A stretch of 64,000 bases of DNA from Flavihumibacter rivuli (GTDB lineage: Bacteria > Bacteroidota > Bacteroidia > Chitinophagales > Chitinophagaceae): the NCBI RefSeq assembly GCF_018595685.2, contig NZ_CP092334.1, positions 1,020,001-1,084,000 on the forward strand. The letters are read 5' to 3'. A program made the translations under genes and the position numbers. Under the pieces are notes generated by a model. The model was not told the origin of the DNA, did no database searches, and saw only the letters and a list, made by a program, of their open reading frames with translations. This document shows positions 43,939-52,131 of this stretch, in pieces. The stretch's first letter is position 1, and each line of letters starts with the position of its first letter.

Positions 43939-45009
43939 ATGAAAAATACTTCCCTATCCCGTTTCCTACAGCTGTTGCTGTTAATTGTTTTACTCGGCGT
44001 GATCCTGTACGTTGGTAAGCCATTGTTCATTCCTTTGAGCTTTGCCCTGCTGATCAGTTTTATCATCTACCCGATCTGCAAATGGCTGGAAGCAAAAGGT
44101 ATAGGTAAGGCAACCGCTATCATCATCAACCTGGTCCTCATAACCTTTTTACTCTCCGCTATTGTCTTCCTGCTTGTCCAGCAGTTGGCAAGTTTCACTA
44201 AGGACTGGCCACTTTTAAAGGCAAAACTGTTGCAATCCTTCCAGGACCTTTCCGTTTACCTGACTACCAAATGGCATATCAGCAAGGAAGTACAGGAAGA
44301 CTGGCTGGAGAAGTTCAGTAGTAATTCCAGCACGCATTTATTCGAACTCATTCAAACCACCATCAGCAATTCTGCAGTCACTCTCGTTCTGCTCCTCCTC
44401 ATTCCCATCTATAGTTTCCTGATCCTTTATTACAGGAGAAGGCTGGTGAATGCCTTGCAGCTGATGCTTCCGGATGCACTCAGGAACAAAGTCCCTGAAC
44501 TGGCAACACTCGCCATTGAATCCTATTATGGCTTTATCAAGGGTATGTTGCTGGTTTACCTGATCGTGGGTATCCTGAATAGTGTGGGCCTCCTGCTTTT
44601 AGGGATTCCCCATGCTATCTTTTTCGGTTGTGTGGCAGCCATTCTCACCTTTATCCCTTATGTAGGTATAATGGTCGCTTCCCTTTTTCCCATCACCATT
44701 TCCTGGGTGACTTATAATTCTGTTGTCTATCCCCTTGCGGTTATCGCCATTTTTGCCTTTGTACAATACCTCGAGGCCAATATCATTTTCCCCTGGGCTG
44801 TCAGCAAGCGGCTCAACCTGAATACCTTCATGACCATTGTTGCCATCATAGCCGGTGGGATACTTTGGGGGGCGGCAGGCATGATCCTTTTCGTTCCCTT
44901 TGCGGCCATTGCCAAACTGATTGCGGAAAGGGTAGAGGGAGGTGAGGCCATTACCATGTTGCTGGGAGATGAGAAAAATGGCCAGGGCAATAAAACTATC
45001 AACCGTTAG
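43939..45009 (+). CDS. AI-2E family transporter
   Basis: Integral membrane protein of 356 residues in the AI-2E (PF01594-type) family, with about seven to eight membrane helices. Family features include LPFFIPLSFALLISF-like N-terminal helices (here PLFIPLSFALLISFIIYP), the mid-region LLVYLIVGILNSVGLLLLGI and the conserved C-terminal block FIPYVGIMVASLFPI and EANIIFPWAVSKRLNLN. Transport of autoinducer-2 is established for few members; others exchange Na+/H+ or export unknown compounds. An upstream ATG at 43909 exists, but TATCTTTA between the two resembles a promoter, so 43939 is preferred. Confidence 0.85.
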   Translation: MKNTSLSRFLQLLLLIVLLGVILYVGKPLFIPLSFALLISFIIYPICKWLEAKGIGKATAIIINLVLITFLLSAIVFLLVQQLASFTKDWPLLKAKLLQSFQDLSVYLTTKWHISKEVQEDWLEKFSSNSSTHLFELIQTTISNSAVTLVLLLLIPIYSFLILYYRRRLVNALQLMLPDALRNKVPELATLAIESYYGFIKGMLLVYLIVGILNSVGLLLLGIPHAIFFGCVAAILTFIPYVGIMVASLFPITISWVTYNSVVYPLAVIAIFAFVQYLEANIIFPWAVSKRLNLNTFMTIVAIIAGGILWGAAGMILFVPFAAIAKLIAERVEGGEAITMLLGDEKNGQGNKTINR

Positions 45010-45057
45010 TTTTGGCCGGGTTTCCTTATTTTTGACCTCACAACTTTATTGCGCTAT

Positions 45058-46236
45058 ATGAAAGAAGTATATGTCATTTCCGCTGTCCGCACGCCTATGG
45101 GAAGCTTTGGGGGAAGCCTCAAGGATTTTTCCGCAACACAATTAGGATCATTTGCCATCAGGGGCGCCCTTGAAAAAGCAGGGATCGCACCTGAACAGGT
45201 AAATGATGTATTGATGGGCTGTGTTATCCAGGCCAACCTTGGCCAGGCTCCAGCCCGCCAGGCTGCCAAATTTGCCGGCCTTCCCAATGATGTGAACTGT
45301 ACCACGGTCAACAAGGTTTGCGCCAGTGGCATGAAAGCCATTGCCCAGGCAGCCCAGAGCATTATGCTGGGTGATGCCGATATAGTTATTGCCGGTGGTA
45401 TGGAAAGCATGAGCAATGTGCCCTTCTATGTGGAGAACATGCGCTGGGGCAATAAGTACGGCAATACCACCCTGATCGATGGCCTGGCAAAGGATGGCCT
45501 TACTGATGTATATGATGGTAAGGCGATGGGCAATGCTGCGGAACTCTGTGCCCGCGAGTGTGGCATCAGCAGGGAAGAGCAGGACCATTTCGCCATTGAA
45601 AGCTATAAGCGCAGCCAGGCTGCCTGGGAGCAGGGGAAGTTTGCCAATGAGGTGATCCCTGTTGCCATCCCGCAAAAGAAAGGGGACCCTATCCTTTTTG
45701 CAAGGGATGAAGAGCCCTGGAACGTAAAATTTGAAAAGATCCCTGAACTCCGTCCGGCCTTCCAGAAAGACGGGACCGTAACCGCTGCCAATGCCTCTAC
45801 CATGAATGATGGAGCAGCCGCATTGGTTTTGGCGAGTAAGGAAAAAGTAGCTGAGCTCGGACTGAAACCGATCGCCAGGATTCTTTCCTATGCCGATGCA
45901 GAGCAGGCACCGGAATGGTTCACCACCACTCCCTCCCTGGCGGTTCCCAATGCTGTCCGGAAGGCAGGCCTGAGCATGGAAGATATTGCCTACTGGGAAC
46001 TCAATGAAGCTTTCGCCGTAGTAGGAATTGAAAATAGCCGCAGGATGAAACTGGACCCATCCAAAGTGAATGTCCATGGGGGAGCTGTTTCCCTGGGACA
46101 CCCGCTGGGATGCAGTGGCGCCAGGATCATTGTTACCCTGATCAATGTGCTGAAGGCCAACAATGCCCGTTATGGTGCTGCAGGCATCTGTAACGGTGGT
46201 GGTGGTGCAAGCGCCATGGTGATCGAAAGCCTGTGA
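45058..46236 (+). CDS. Acetyl-CoA C-acetyltransferase (thiolase)
   Basis: Condenses two acetyl-CoA to acetoacetyl-CoA or cleaves 3-ketoacyl-CoA. The 392 residues carry all active-site elements: nucleophile Cys88 in VNKVCASGMKA, the GGMESMSN loop, His in VHGGAVSLGHPLGCSGAR and the second cysteine in GICNGGGGASAMV. The length and motifs fit a tetrameric biosynthetic or degradative thiolase (AtoB/PhaA type). It stands alone, so the pathway is not clear. ATG 45058 is chosen over a TTG three codons upstream. Confidence 0.94.
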   Translation: MKEVYVISAVRTPMGSFGGSLKDFSATQLGSFAIRGALEKAGIAPEQVNDVLMGCVIQANLGQAPARQAAKFAGLPNDVNCTTVNKVCASGMKAIAQAAQSIMLGDADIVIAGGMESMSNVPFYVENMRWGNKYGNTTLIDGLAKDGLTDVYDGKAMGNAAELCARECGISREEQDHFAIESYKRSQAAWEQGKFANEVIPVAIPQKKGDPILFARDEEPWNVKFEKIPELRPAFQKDGTVTAANASTMNDGAAALVLASKEKVAELGLKPIARILSYADAEQAPEWFTTTPSLAVPNAVRKAGLSMEDIAYWELNEAFAVVGIENSRRMKLDPSKVNVHGGAVSLGHPLGCSGARIIVTLINVLKANNARYGAAGICNGGGGASAMVIESL

Positions 46237-46252
46237 CCTGTTCGTCATAGGG

Positions 46253-46289
46253 AATGCTCCTTTTTACGCTGGTAAAAAGGAGCATTTTT
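46253..46289 (+). terminator. Strong intrinsic terminator after thiolase gene
   Basis: AATGCTCCTTTTTAC (46253-46267), loop GCTG, GTAAAAAGGAGCATT (46272-46286): a perfect 15-base stem followed by T residues. Confidence 0.93.
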
Positions 46290-46331
46290 CATTTCATGCT
46301 TTTCCTACCTTGTAACCTTAAATTGGGACTC

Positions 46332-46865
46332 ATGAGCGATCAGTTGACGATTAACCCGGCAGGCCCCGACCAGGCTGAACTTATTGCTGACCTAAGCCGT
46401 AGCACTTTTTACGACACCTTTGCCGCTGACAATACAGCCGAGGATATGGACCTGTTCATGAATGAACAATTCACCAAAGCTTCGCTGGAAGCCGAGGTTG
46501 GAAAAGAAGGTTTGGCATTTTTTATCGCATGGCTGGGCACTGATCCGGTTGGCTACCTGAAACTCAACTCCCTTCCAGGCAGGGCTGATTTTTTACCGGG
46601 GGCAACCAACCCAATTGAGCTTTCCCGCATCTATACCGTGAAGCATTGTATCGGCAAGGGGGTGGGAGCTGGTTTATTGAAAAAGGCATTTGATTTCGCC
46701 CAAGCTCATCAGCATGACTGGATCTGGTTGGGAGTATGGGAGAAGAATACAAGGGCTATAGGATTTTACCGCCATCATGGTTTTGAAAGGGTTGGGCAAC
46801 AAGTATTTATTCTTGGCAATGACCCCCAAACCGACTGGATCATGGCAAGGCAGGTGAATTGTTAA
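46332..46865 (+). CDS. GNAT-family N-acetyltransferase
   Basis: Acetyl-CoA-dependent acyltransferase of 177 residues. The GNAT core shows ELSRIYTVKHCIGKGVGAGLL (motif A, with the QxxGxG/A-like acetyl-CoA loop as IGKGVGAG), then WLGVWEKNTRAIGFYRHHGF (motif B). The N-terminal part STFYDTFAADNTAEDMDLFM resembles spermine/spermidine-type acetyltransferases (PaiA group). The substrate is unknown. The start is ATG 46332 because the open frame upstream runs through the thiolase terminator. Confidence 0.85.
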   Translation: MSDQLTINPAGPDQAELIADLSRSTFYDTFAADNTAEDMDLFMNEQFTKASLEAEVGKEGLAFFIAWLGTDPVGYLKLNSLPGRADFLPGATNPIELSRIYTVKHCIGKGVGAGLLKKAFDFAQAHQHDWIWLGVWEKNTRAIGFYRHHGFERVGQQVFILGNDPQTDWIMARQVNC

Positions 46866-46969
46866 AGATTGTCCATTATTAATGTTTTTGGGTGTTTTAG
46901 CTTCCCAAACCTTCCACATAGTTTTTTCGTTAAAAACAAAAAAGTAATTTCAGACAAAATAGACCCTTT

Positions 46970-48340
46970 ATGAAACGTTTCTTTGTGCACCTGGCCTTGA
47001 TCGCACTGGTATTTACCGCCTGTAAGAAGGAGTCAGATAACCCTGGAGGTGGCAATACCGGTGGGGGAGGAACCACCGTAACTGAAGCTGATAAAATAAA
47101 GGATACCACCCTCCTTTATACCCGTGACATTTACCTGTGGTACAACCAGATCCCAGGTAGTTTCAACCCCCGTTCCTATGCCGATCCCAATGCCATCATG
47201 GAAGCGATCCGCACTTATAGCAATGAACCTGGTTTTACCGGGCCGGTTGACAGGTGGAGTTTCGCAGTTAAGCAAGCAGAATGGGACAATATCAGTGGCG
47301 GTATTGCCGGTGATAAGGGCTTAGGTATCTTCTTCAGGACATCCGATGACCTGAGGGTTTCTTATGTAGAAAAAGATGGACCTGCAGGCAAGGCAGGCGT
47401 TGAGCGCAGCTGGAGGATCACCAGGATCAATGGCAATTCCAACATCAACACCACTGATGCCAGTATCAACTTTATCGTAAATGCCATCTATGGCAGTAGC
47501 CCGGCGACCGTTAATTTCACGAAGCCTGACGGCACCACAACTGAGATCACCCTGACGAATACGACATATAAGGAAAAGCCGATCATTCTGGATACAGTAT
47601 ATACCATCAATGGAAAGAAGACAGGTTATTTCGTACTGAACTCCTTCCTTGGCGACCAGACAGAGATAGCCGCTGGTTTTGAACAATCCTTTGCCAAGTT
47701 TGCCACGGCAGGGGTTACTGAAATGGTGGTGGACCTTCGCTACAATGGAGGAGGTTATGTAGCCCTTCAGGAACTGTTGGCCAATTACCTCGCCCCAGCC
47801 TCAGCCGATGGCAAGGTGATGTACAGGGAAACCTTCAATGACAAGTATTCCCAGTATAATGAAACGGTGAATTTTGCCAAGAAGGGTGCGGTGAATCCCA
47901 CCAGGATATTCTTTATCATTTCCCAGAATACGGCATCTGCATCAGAAGCCGTGATCAATGTGATGAAGCCGGTAACTGATGTGAAAGTGATCGGGCCAAG
48001 AAACTCCAATGGTAAGCCGGTTGGGTATTTCCCCATTCCCATTGGCGACTGGTATATTTTCCCGGTTTCCATCCGCATCGTGAACCAGTTGAACCAGGGT
48101 AGTTACTTCAATGGCTTTACTCCCGATAGCAGGGTTCCGGATGGGTTGGATAAGAAATGGGGCGATATTACCGAAGATTGCCTCGGCAGCGCGGTGAAAT
48201 ATATTGGAACCGGCTCCTTCAGGGCAGTACCTGCCGACAGGGATGCAGAATTCAAGGAGCGGCTGGCCGCATACGAAAAAATGAAAGTACATAAGGTCCA
48301 GGCCCTGGTTGAAGACCGGTCAGGATTTATCCCCAGATAA
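46970..48340 (+). CDS. S41 family peptidase, lipoprotein
   Basis: Exported C-terminal-processing-type protease of 456 residues. The signal ends LVFTAC with lipobox Cys18, followed by a Gly-rich linker. A PDZ-like domain spans about residues 120-200 (VEKDGPAGKAGVERSWRITRI). The S41 catalytic core follows with VVDLRYNGGGY and the nucleophile serine in QNTASASEAVIN. Unlike CtpA types, no separate N-terminal helical domain with known motif is apparent, but this architecture is common among Bacteroidota lipoproteins. It has its own terminator. Confidence 0.9.
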   Translation: MKRFFVHLALIALVFTACKKESDNPGGGNTGGGGTTVTEADKIKDTTLLYTRDIYLWYNQIPGSFNPRSYADPNAIMEAIRTYSNEPGFTGPVDRWSFAVKQAEWDNISGGIAGDKGLGIFFRTSDDLRVSYVEKDGPAGKAGVERSWRITRINGNSNINTTDASINFIVNAIYGSSPATVNFTKPDGTTTEITLTNTTYKEKPIILDTVYTINGKKTGYFVLNSFLGDQTEIAAGFEQSFAKFATAGVTEMVVDLRYNGGGYVALQELLANYLAPASADGKVMYRETFNDKYSQYNETVNFAKKGAVNPTRIFFIISQNTASASEAVINVMKPVTDVKVIGPRNSNGKPVGYFPIPIGDWYIFPVSIRIVNQLNQGSYFNGFTPDSRVPDGLDKKWGDITEDCLGSAVKYIGTGSFRAVPADRDAEFKERLAAYEKMKVHKVQALVEDRSGFIPR

Positions 48341-48344
48341 TGTT

Positions 48345-48371
48345 AAAAAGCCCCGGTTTCGGGGCTTTTTT
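48345..48371 (+). terminator. Intrinsic terminator after S41 peptidase gene
   Basis: AAAAAGCCCCG (48345-48355), loop GTTT, CGGGGCTTTTT (48360-48370), then T. Confidence 0.92.
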
Positions 48372-48421
48372 CATGGGATGGACTGCAGAATTTCTAAATA
48401 TCCCGGCAAGACACTACATTT

Positions 48422-48453
48422 TTTGCGCAATTGCCAGTGAACCAATATTTTTG
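48422..48453 (+). promoter_or_regulatory. Complete TTTG-N20-TAnnTTTG promoter, pdhB
   Basis: TTTG at 48422-48425 and TATTTTTG at 48446-48453 are separated by exactly 20 bases, a full match to the Bacteroidota primary promoter. The ATG of pdhB is 21 bases downstream. Confidence 0.7.
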
Positions 48454-48474
48454 CCACTCCAAAAAAGCAAATGA

Positions 48475-49464
48475 ATGGCAAGATCAATCGCATTTAGAGA
48501 AGCCCTCAGGGAGGCCATGAACGAGGAAATGCGTCGCGATGAGCGTGTTTTCCTTATGGGTGAAGAAGTGGCCGAATACAATGGTGCCTATAAGGTTAGC
48601 CAGGGTATGCTTGATGAATTCGGCCCCAAAAGGGTAATCGATACGCCTATTTCTGAACTCGGTTTCGCTGCCGTGGCAGTTGGTGCTGCCCAGAACGGCC
48701 TGCGCCCTGTAGTTGAATTCATGACCTGGAACTTTGCCGTATTGGCCATGGACCAGATCCTGAATACAGCCTCCAAAATGCTGGCCATGAGTGGCGGACA
48801 GATCTCTTGTCCCATCGTATTCCGCGGCCCCAATGGCTCTGCCGGACAATTAGGTGCCCAGCACTCTACTGCTTTTGAAAGCTATTATGCCAATATTCCC
48901 GGTATCAAGGTGGTTTCCCCCAGCAATGGCTATGATGCCAAGGGATTGCTGAAACAAGCCATCCGCTTCGAGGAAGACCCGGTTGTGTTCATGGAAAGTG
49001 AGCAGATGTACGGCGATAAATCTGAGGTACCTGAAGAAGAATATTATATTCCTCTGGGTAAGGCTGATGTAAAGAAGGCCGGCCGTGACGTGACCATCGT
49101 TTCTTTCAATAAGATGATGAAAGTAGCCCTGGGTGCTGCTGCAGAACTGGAGAAGGAAGGTGTTAGCGCAGAAGTGATCGACCTTCGTACCATTCGTCCA
49201 CTCGACTGGATGACCATCCTGGAAAGTGTGAAGAAGACCAACAGGCTGGTGATCGTTGAAGAACAATGGCCATTCGCTTCTGTTTCTTCAGAAATTTCAT
49301 ACCGCATCCAGAAGGAAGGATTCGATTACCTCGATGCCCCGATCCGTCGGATTACCGCTGCGGATGCACCGCTTCACTATGCCCCTAACCTTGTTACCGC
49401 TGCATTACCCGATGTAGCCAGGACCGTAAAGCTGGTGAAGGATGTAATGTACATGAAGAAGTGA
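48475..49464 (+). CDS. pdhB: Pyruvate dehydrogenase E1 component subunit beta
   Basis: Beta subunit of the thiamine-diphosphate-dependent E1 of the pyruvate dehydrogenase complex. The 329 residues include the ThDP-site glutamate region FLMGEEVAEYNGAYKVSQG, the segment DTPISELGFAAVAVGAA, and RGPNGSAGQLGAQHS, all typical. The C-terminal transketolase domain holds VIDLRTIRPLD and EEQWPFASV. The alpha subunit and E2/E3 genes are not adjacent, and the gene has its own promoter and terminator. A branched-chain 2-oxoacid dehydrogenase E1 beta is possible but less likely from the motifs. Confidence 0.93.
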   Translation: MARSIAFREALREAMNEEMRRDERVFLMGEEVAEYNGAYKVSQGMLDEFGPKRVIDTPISELGFAAVAVGAAQNGLRPVVEFMTWNFAVLAMDQILNTASKMLAMSGGQISCPIVFRGPNGSAGQLGAQHSTAFESYYANIPGIKVVSPSNGYDAKGLLKQAIRFEEDPVVFMESEQMYGDKSEVPEEEYYIPLGKADVKKAGRDVTIVSFNKMMKVALGAAAELEKEGVSAEVIDLRTIRPLDWMTILESVKKTNRLVIVEEQWPFASVSSEISYRIQKEGFDYLDAPIRRITAADAPLHYAPNLVTAALPDVARTVKLVKDVMYMKK

Positions 49465-49483
49465 TCTTACCAATAGTTCAGGG

Positions 49484-49509
49484 AAGCCGTCCAATTGGTC
49501 GGCTTTTTT
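49484..49509 (+). terminator. Intrinsic terminator after pdhB
   Basis: AAGCCG (49484-49489) and CGGCTT (49500-49505) with additional CC/GG pairing inside, followed by TTTT. Confidence 0.8.
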
Positions 49510-49514
49510 AATAG

Positions 49515-49544
49515 CAACAGGGCCGCTCTTTCGGGCGGCCCTGT
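49515..49544. repeat. GC-rich hairpin between pdhB and small ORF
   Basis: AACAGGGCCGC (49515-49525) and GCGGCCCTGTT (49534-49544) form a perfect 11-base stem. It has no T run on either strand. It may end the minus-strand small membrane protein transcript or protect an RNA 3' end. Confidence 0.6.
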
Positions 49545-49579
49545 TGTCATTAACCATTTCAAATTTCCATTACAAAAAC

Positions 49580-49732
49580 TTAACTGCTGGCAAGTTTCAG
49601 CACGCTTTCTACTGTTAACATGAAGCAATAGCTGTAAGCCATCAGGATACCGGCAAGGATAACCAGCCGGGTTGTCAACTGCCATACACTGATCTCGGCA
49701 GGCGTCTTAAAGGGTTTTTCAATGTTGTTCAT
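49580..49732 (-). CDS. Small single-pass membrane protein (50 residues)
   Basis: Unannotated-looking small gene of 50 codons. It starts MNNIEKPFKTPAEISVWQLT, has one hydrophobic segment (RLVILAGILMAYSYCFMLTV, residues 22-41) and ends VESVLKLASS. The charge pattern suggests a cytoplasmic N-terminus. Support comes from a full promoter just upstream (TTG-N20-TAGCTTTG, 49800-49770) with an untranslated leader of about 30 bases. No family is recognised. The neighbouring plus-strand region holds a terminator and a sigma-54-like promoter, so the gene is transcribed on its own. Confidence 0.65.
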   Translation of the reverse strand: MNNIEKPFKTPAEISVWQLTTRLVILAGILMAYSYCFMLTVESVLKLASS

Positions 49733-49769
49733 AGGTGGATCTTATTTGGGTTTCTTCATTAGGATAAGT

Positions 49770-49800
49770 CAAAGCTAGTAAGACTGTCTTTTTTTGTCAA
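49770..49800 (-). promoter_or_regulatory. Complete promoter of the small membrane protein gene
   Basis: Minus-strand TTG at 49800-49798 and TAGCTTTG at 49777-49770 are 20 bases apart, matching the primary promoter consensus. Confidence 0.65.
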
Positions 49801-49823
49801 TCTCAGAACTACCCGATTTTTTT

Positions 49824-49867
49824 CGTATTAATACGATTGGCATTTTGTGCAATTTTTCGATTGGCAT
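49824..49867. repeat. Palindrome and 24-base-period direct repeat
   Basis: A perfect palindrome CGTATTAATACG (49824-49835) adjoins two exact copies of CGATTGGCAT at 49834-49843 and 49858-49867, spaced by exactly 24 bases. They lie 20-60 bases upstream of the sigma-54-like element and look like regulator binding sites. Confidence 0.55.
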
Positions 49868-49886
49868 CAAGTATTCCGTAAAAAAA

Positions 49887-49903
49887 TGGCAAGCAAATTG
49901 CCA
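49887..49903 (+). promoter_or_regulatory. Sigma-54-like -24/-12 promoter or palindromic operator
   Basis: TGGCAAG-N4-TTGC has GG at 49888-49889 and GC at 49900-49901 with the required 10 bases between, and differs from the consensus TGGCACG-N4-TTGCW at two positions. It is also the inverted repeat TGGCAA-N5-TTGCCA, so it could instead be an operator. The downstream gene is an NtrC-type regulator. Confidence 0.5.
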
Positions 49904-49928
49904 TAAGGGGTTGATTTGCATTAATTGG

Positions 49929-49936
49929 TACATTTG
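49929..49936 (+). promoter_or_regulatory. TAnnTTTG -7 element in GGTAC-N6-GTACC repeat
   Basis: TACATTTG is an exact -7 match within the inverted repeat 49927-49942. It would provide a primary-sigma promoter for the same regulator gene, 68 bases before its ATG. Confidence 0.4.
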
Positions 49937-50004
49937 GGTACCTTAACCACAATAGTTGGGCAGTACAATTCTGCAGTCTTCACCATTAAACCAGCAATAG
50001 AAAA

Positions 50005-51168
50005 ATGTCAAACATTCTGATCATAGACGATGAAAGGGCCATCAGGAAAACACTGGGAGAGATCCTTTCCTACGAAGGATATAAGATAGATGAAGCCTCC
50101 GATGGGGAAGAAGGCCTGAAAAAGTTCAGGGAAAAAACCTACGACGTGGTTTTGTGTGATATCAAGATGCCGAAACTGGATGGCATTGAATTCCTGGAGA
50201 AGGCCCGGGAGGCCAATCCGGATGTTCCCATCATCATGATCTCCGGTCACGGCACCATTGAAACTGCTGTGGAAGCTGTGAAGAAAGGGGCATTCGATTA
50301 TATCTCCAAGCCACCAGACCTTAACAGGCTGCTGATCACCCTCAGGAATGCTATGGATAAAACAACCCTGGTAACGGAAACTAAAGTCCTGAAACGAAAA
50401 GTAGGAAGGGTGCAGGAAATGATCGGCGATTCACCCGCCATCATGCGTATCAAGGAAACCGTTGACAAAGTGGCCCCAACTGAAGCAAGGGTGCTCATTA
50501 CAGGGGAAAACGGGGTTGGTAAGGAATTAGTGGCGCGCTGGCTGCATGAAAAGAGCAACAGGTCGGGTGGTCCATTGATCGAAGTGAATTGTGCCGCTAT
50601 TCCGGGAGAATTGATCGAAAGTGAATTGTTCGGTCATGAAAAAGGTTCCTTTACCTCAGCCATCAAACAACGCATCGGAAAATTTGAACAAGCCAACGGA
50701 GGGACACTCTTCCTCGACGAAATTGGCGATATGAGCCTGAGTGCCCAGGCTAAAGTGCTTCGGGCGCTGCAGGAAGGCAAGATCACAAGGGTTGGTGGCG
50801 ACAAGGAAATAGCTGTTGATGTAAGAGTTATAGCCGCCACTAATAAAGACCTGCTTAAGGAAGTAGAGGATAAGAACTTCAGGCTTGACCTTTACCACAG
50901 GCTAAGTGTGATCCTGATCCATGTGCCTTCGCTTAATGAACGCCGTGAGGATATCCCGGCCCTTGTTGACAGGTTCCTGGAAAACATTTGTGCAGAATAT
51001 GGCATAGCCAAAAAAGAGATCGAGAGGGATGCCCTGGACGCATTAAAGAACTATAACTGGACAGGAAACATCAGGGAATTGCGCAATGTGGTGGAACGAC
51101 TGGTCATCCTCTCCGGAAAATCCATTACACGTGAAGATGTGGTGAACAATGTGGTTCCCCGAAAATGA
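50005..51168 (+). CDS. NtrC-type response regulator lacking HTH domain
   Basis: Response regulator of 387 residues joined to a sigma-54-activator AAA+ domain. The receiver has Asp8/Asp9, phospho-acceptor Asp52 and Lys102. The AAA+ domain has Walker A GENGVGKE (167-174), Walker B GTLFLDEIGD (233-242), and the arginine-finger/sensor region NWTGNIRELRN. The loop that touches sigma-54, normally GAFTGA, reads GSFTSA (214-219). The protein ends about 20 residues after the AAA+ domain, so the Fis-type DNA-binding domain is missing. It may act from solution on sigma-54 holoenzyme, or may not contact sigma-54 at all. No kinase is adjacent. Confidence 0.9.
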   Translation: MSNILIIDDERAIRKTLGEILSYEGYKIDEASDGEEGLKKFREKTYDVVLCDIKMPKLDGIEFLEKAREANPDVPIIMISGHGTIETAVEAVKKGAFDYISKPPDLNRLLITLRNAMDKTTLVTETKVLKRKVGRVQEMIGDSPAIMRIKETVDKVAPTEARVLITGENGVGKELVARWLHEKSNRSGGPLIEVNCAAIPGELIESELFGHEKGSFTSAIKQRIGKFEQANGGTLFLDEIGDMSLSAQAKVLRALQEGKITRVGGDKEIAVDVRVIAATNKDLLKEVEDKNFRLDLYHRLSVILIHVPSLNERREDIPALVDRFLENICAEYGIAKKEIERDALDALKNYNWTGNIRELRNVVERLVILSGKSITREDVVNNVVPRK

Positions 51169-52044
51169 TCAGGAAGCTTTAGCGAACTTCAACATAGCAC
51201 TCATGGATGACAACAGGCTGAATCCTGCCGGTTGGTCATCCATTTTTGCTAAGGCAGGTCCGGAGCCGGTTATCTTAATGGCTGGAAAAGCGGTAACCAG
51301 TGACCTGATGTACCCAGCGGGATCGGTCTCTTGCAAATGGGTGATCAGGTGGAAGTACAAATGGGTAACCTCAAATCTCCTGGTGAAGGCTTCAATAACT
51401 TCCACAGGAACCTCCTTGCCAAGATAGATCACCCTGTTACCATTCTTCTTCATCAGGTAATGCATGAATAACAAGGGTAATTCATGCGCTTCACCAGGAG
51501 GAGTGAACAACAGGATAATGCGTTTTGCCCCTGGCGGTGGTGCATCCAGGCCATCGATCGCCACGATCAGTTTTTTCTGGATCAGGTTGCTGGCAAAATG
51601 TTCCTGCGCCGGTATGGCATTATCGGTTAACCACAATAGCCCTATCCGTTCCAGGTAGGGATAAACAACCTCCAGTATGGTCTTTTCAAAGCCCAGGTGG
51701 AGGATGATCATATGCAACAACTTCTCGAAGTTGTACTGGTCAAAGGTTTGGGTAACTTCCAGCAATTGGTTGATGAACACATCGAACTGCCCCTGGGGGG
51801 AAAGGGAGAGGGCGACAGAACTCAATTCATCCTCTTTCATTTCAGCAAGCGCTGAAATTTTCACCCCATTATGGTACAGGTAGGCCAGGCGCAGGATCTT
51901 TTTCAGGTCTTCATCATCGTAAAAACGATGCCCGCTTTCCTTCCGCTTACCGGTACAAATACTATAGCGCTGCTCCCATACCCTGATGGTATGGGCCTTG
52001 ATACCGGTTAGCTGTTCAATATCGCTGATTGTGAAATGATGCAT
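51169..52044 (-). CDS. MerR regulator with cobalamin-binding domain (CarH/LitR-like)
   Basis: Transcription regulator of 291 residues. The N-terminal MerR helix-turn-helix begins FTISDIEQLTGIKAHTIRVWEQRY. A four-helix region has the Wx9EH motif (Trp138, Glu148, His149), and a Rossmann-like domain follows with TPPGEAHELP, where His187 could be the lower cobalt ligand, and VIYLGKEVPVEVI. This is the layout of B12-dependent photoreceptors such as CarH, which repress carotenoid genes in the dark. No carotenoid genes are nearby. The full DxHxxG motif is altered to EAHELP, so cobalamin binding is not certain. Its stop abuts that of the convergent regulator in TGATCA. It diverges from lepB. Confidence 0.85.
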   Translation of the reverse strand: MHHFTISDIEQLTGIKAHTIRVWEQRYSICTGKRKESGHRFYDDEDLKKILRLAYLYHNGVKISALAEMKEDELSSVALSLSPQGQFDVFINQLLEVTQTFDQYNFEKLLHMIILHLGFEKTILEVVYPYLERIGLLWLTDNAIPAQEHFASNLIQKKLIVAIDGLDAPPPGAKRIILLFTPPGEAHELPLLFMHYLMKKNGNRVIYLGKEVPVEVIEAFTRRFEVTHLYFHLITHLQETDPAGYIRSLVTAFPAIKITGSGPALAKMDDQPAGFSLLSSMSAMLKFAKAS

Positions 52045-52131
52045 ATGCGTGATTACGAATGTACAAAGCCAGAAGCATCCTTAACAAAATCTTTGAAGGT
52101 TTGGCTGTCATATTTTGAACAAATCGGCTAC

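Noticed and set aside
45148-46248. Minus-strand open frame of 366 codons antisense to thiolase
   Set aside because: It covers the thiolase gene completely and has no conserved features.
46254-46331. N-terminal extension of the GNAT protein
   Set aside because: The extension reads through the strong thiolase terminator, so translation must start later at 46332.
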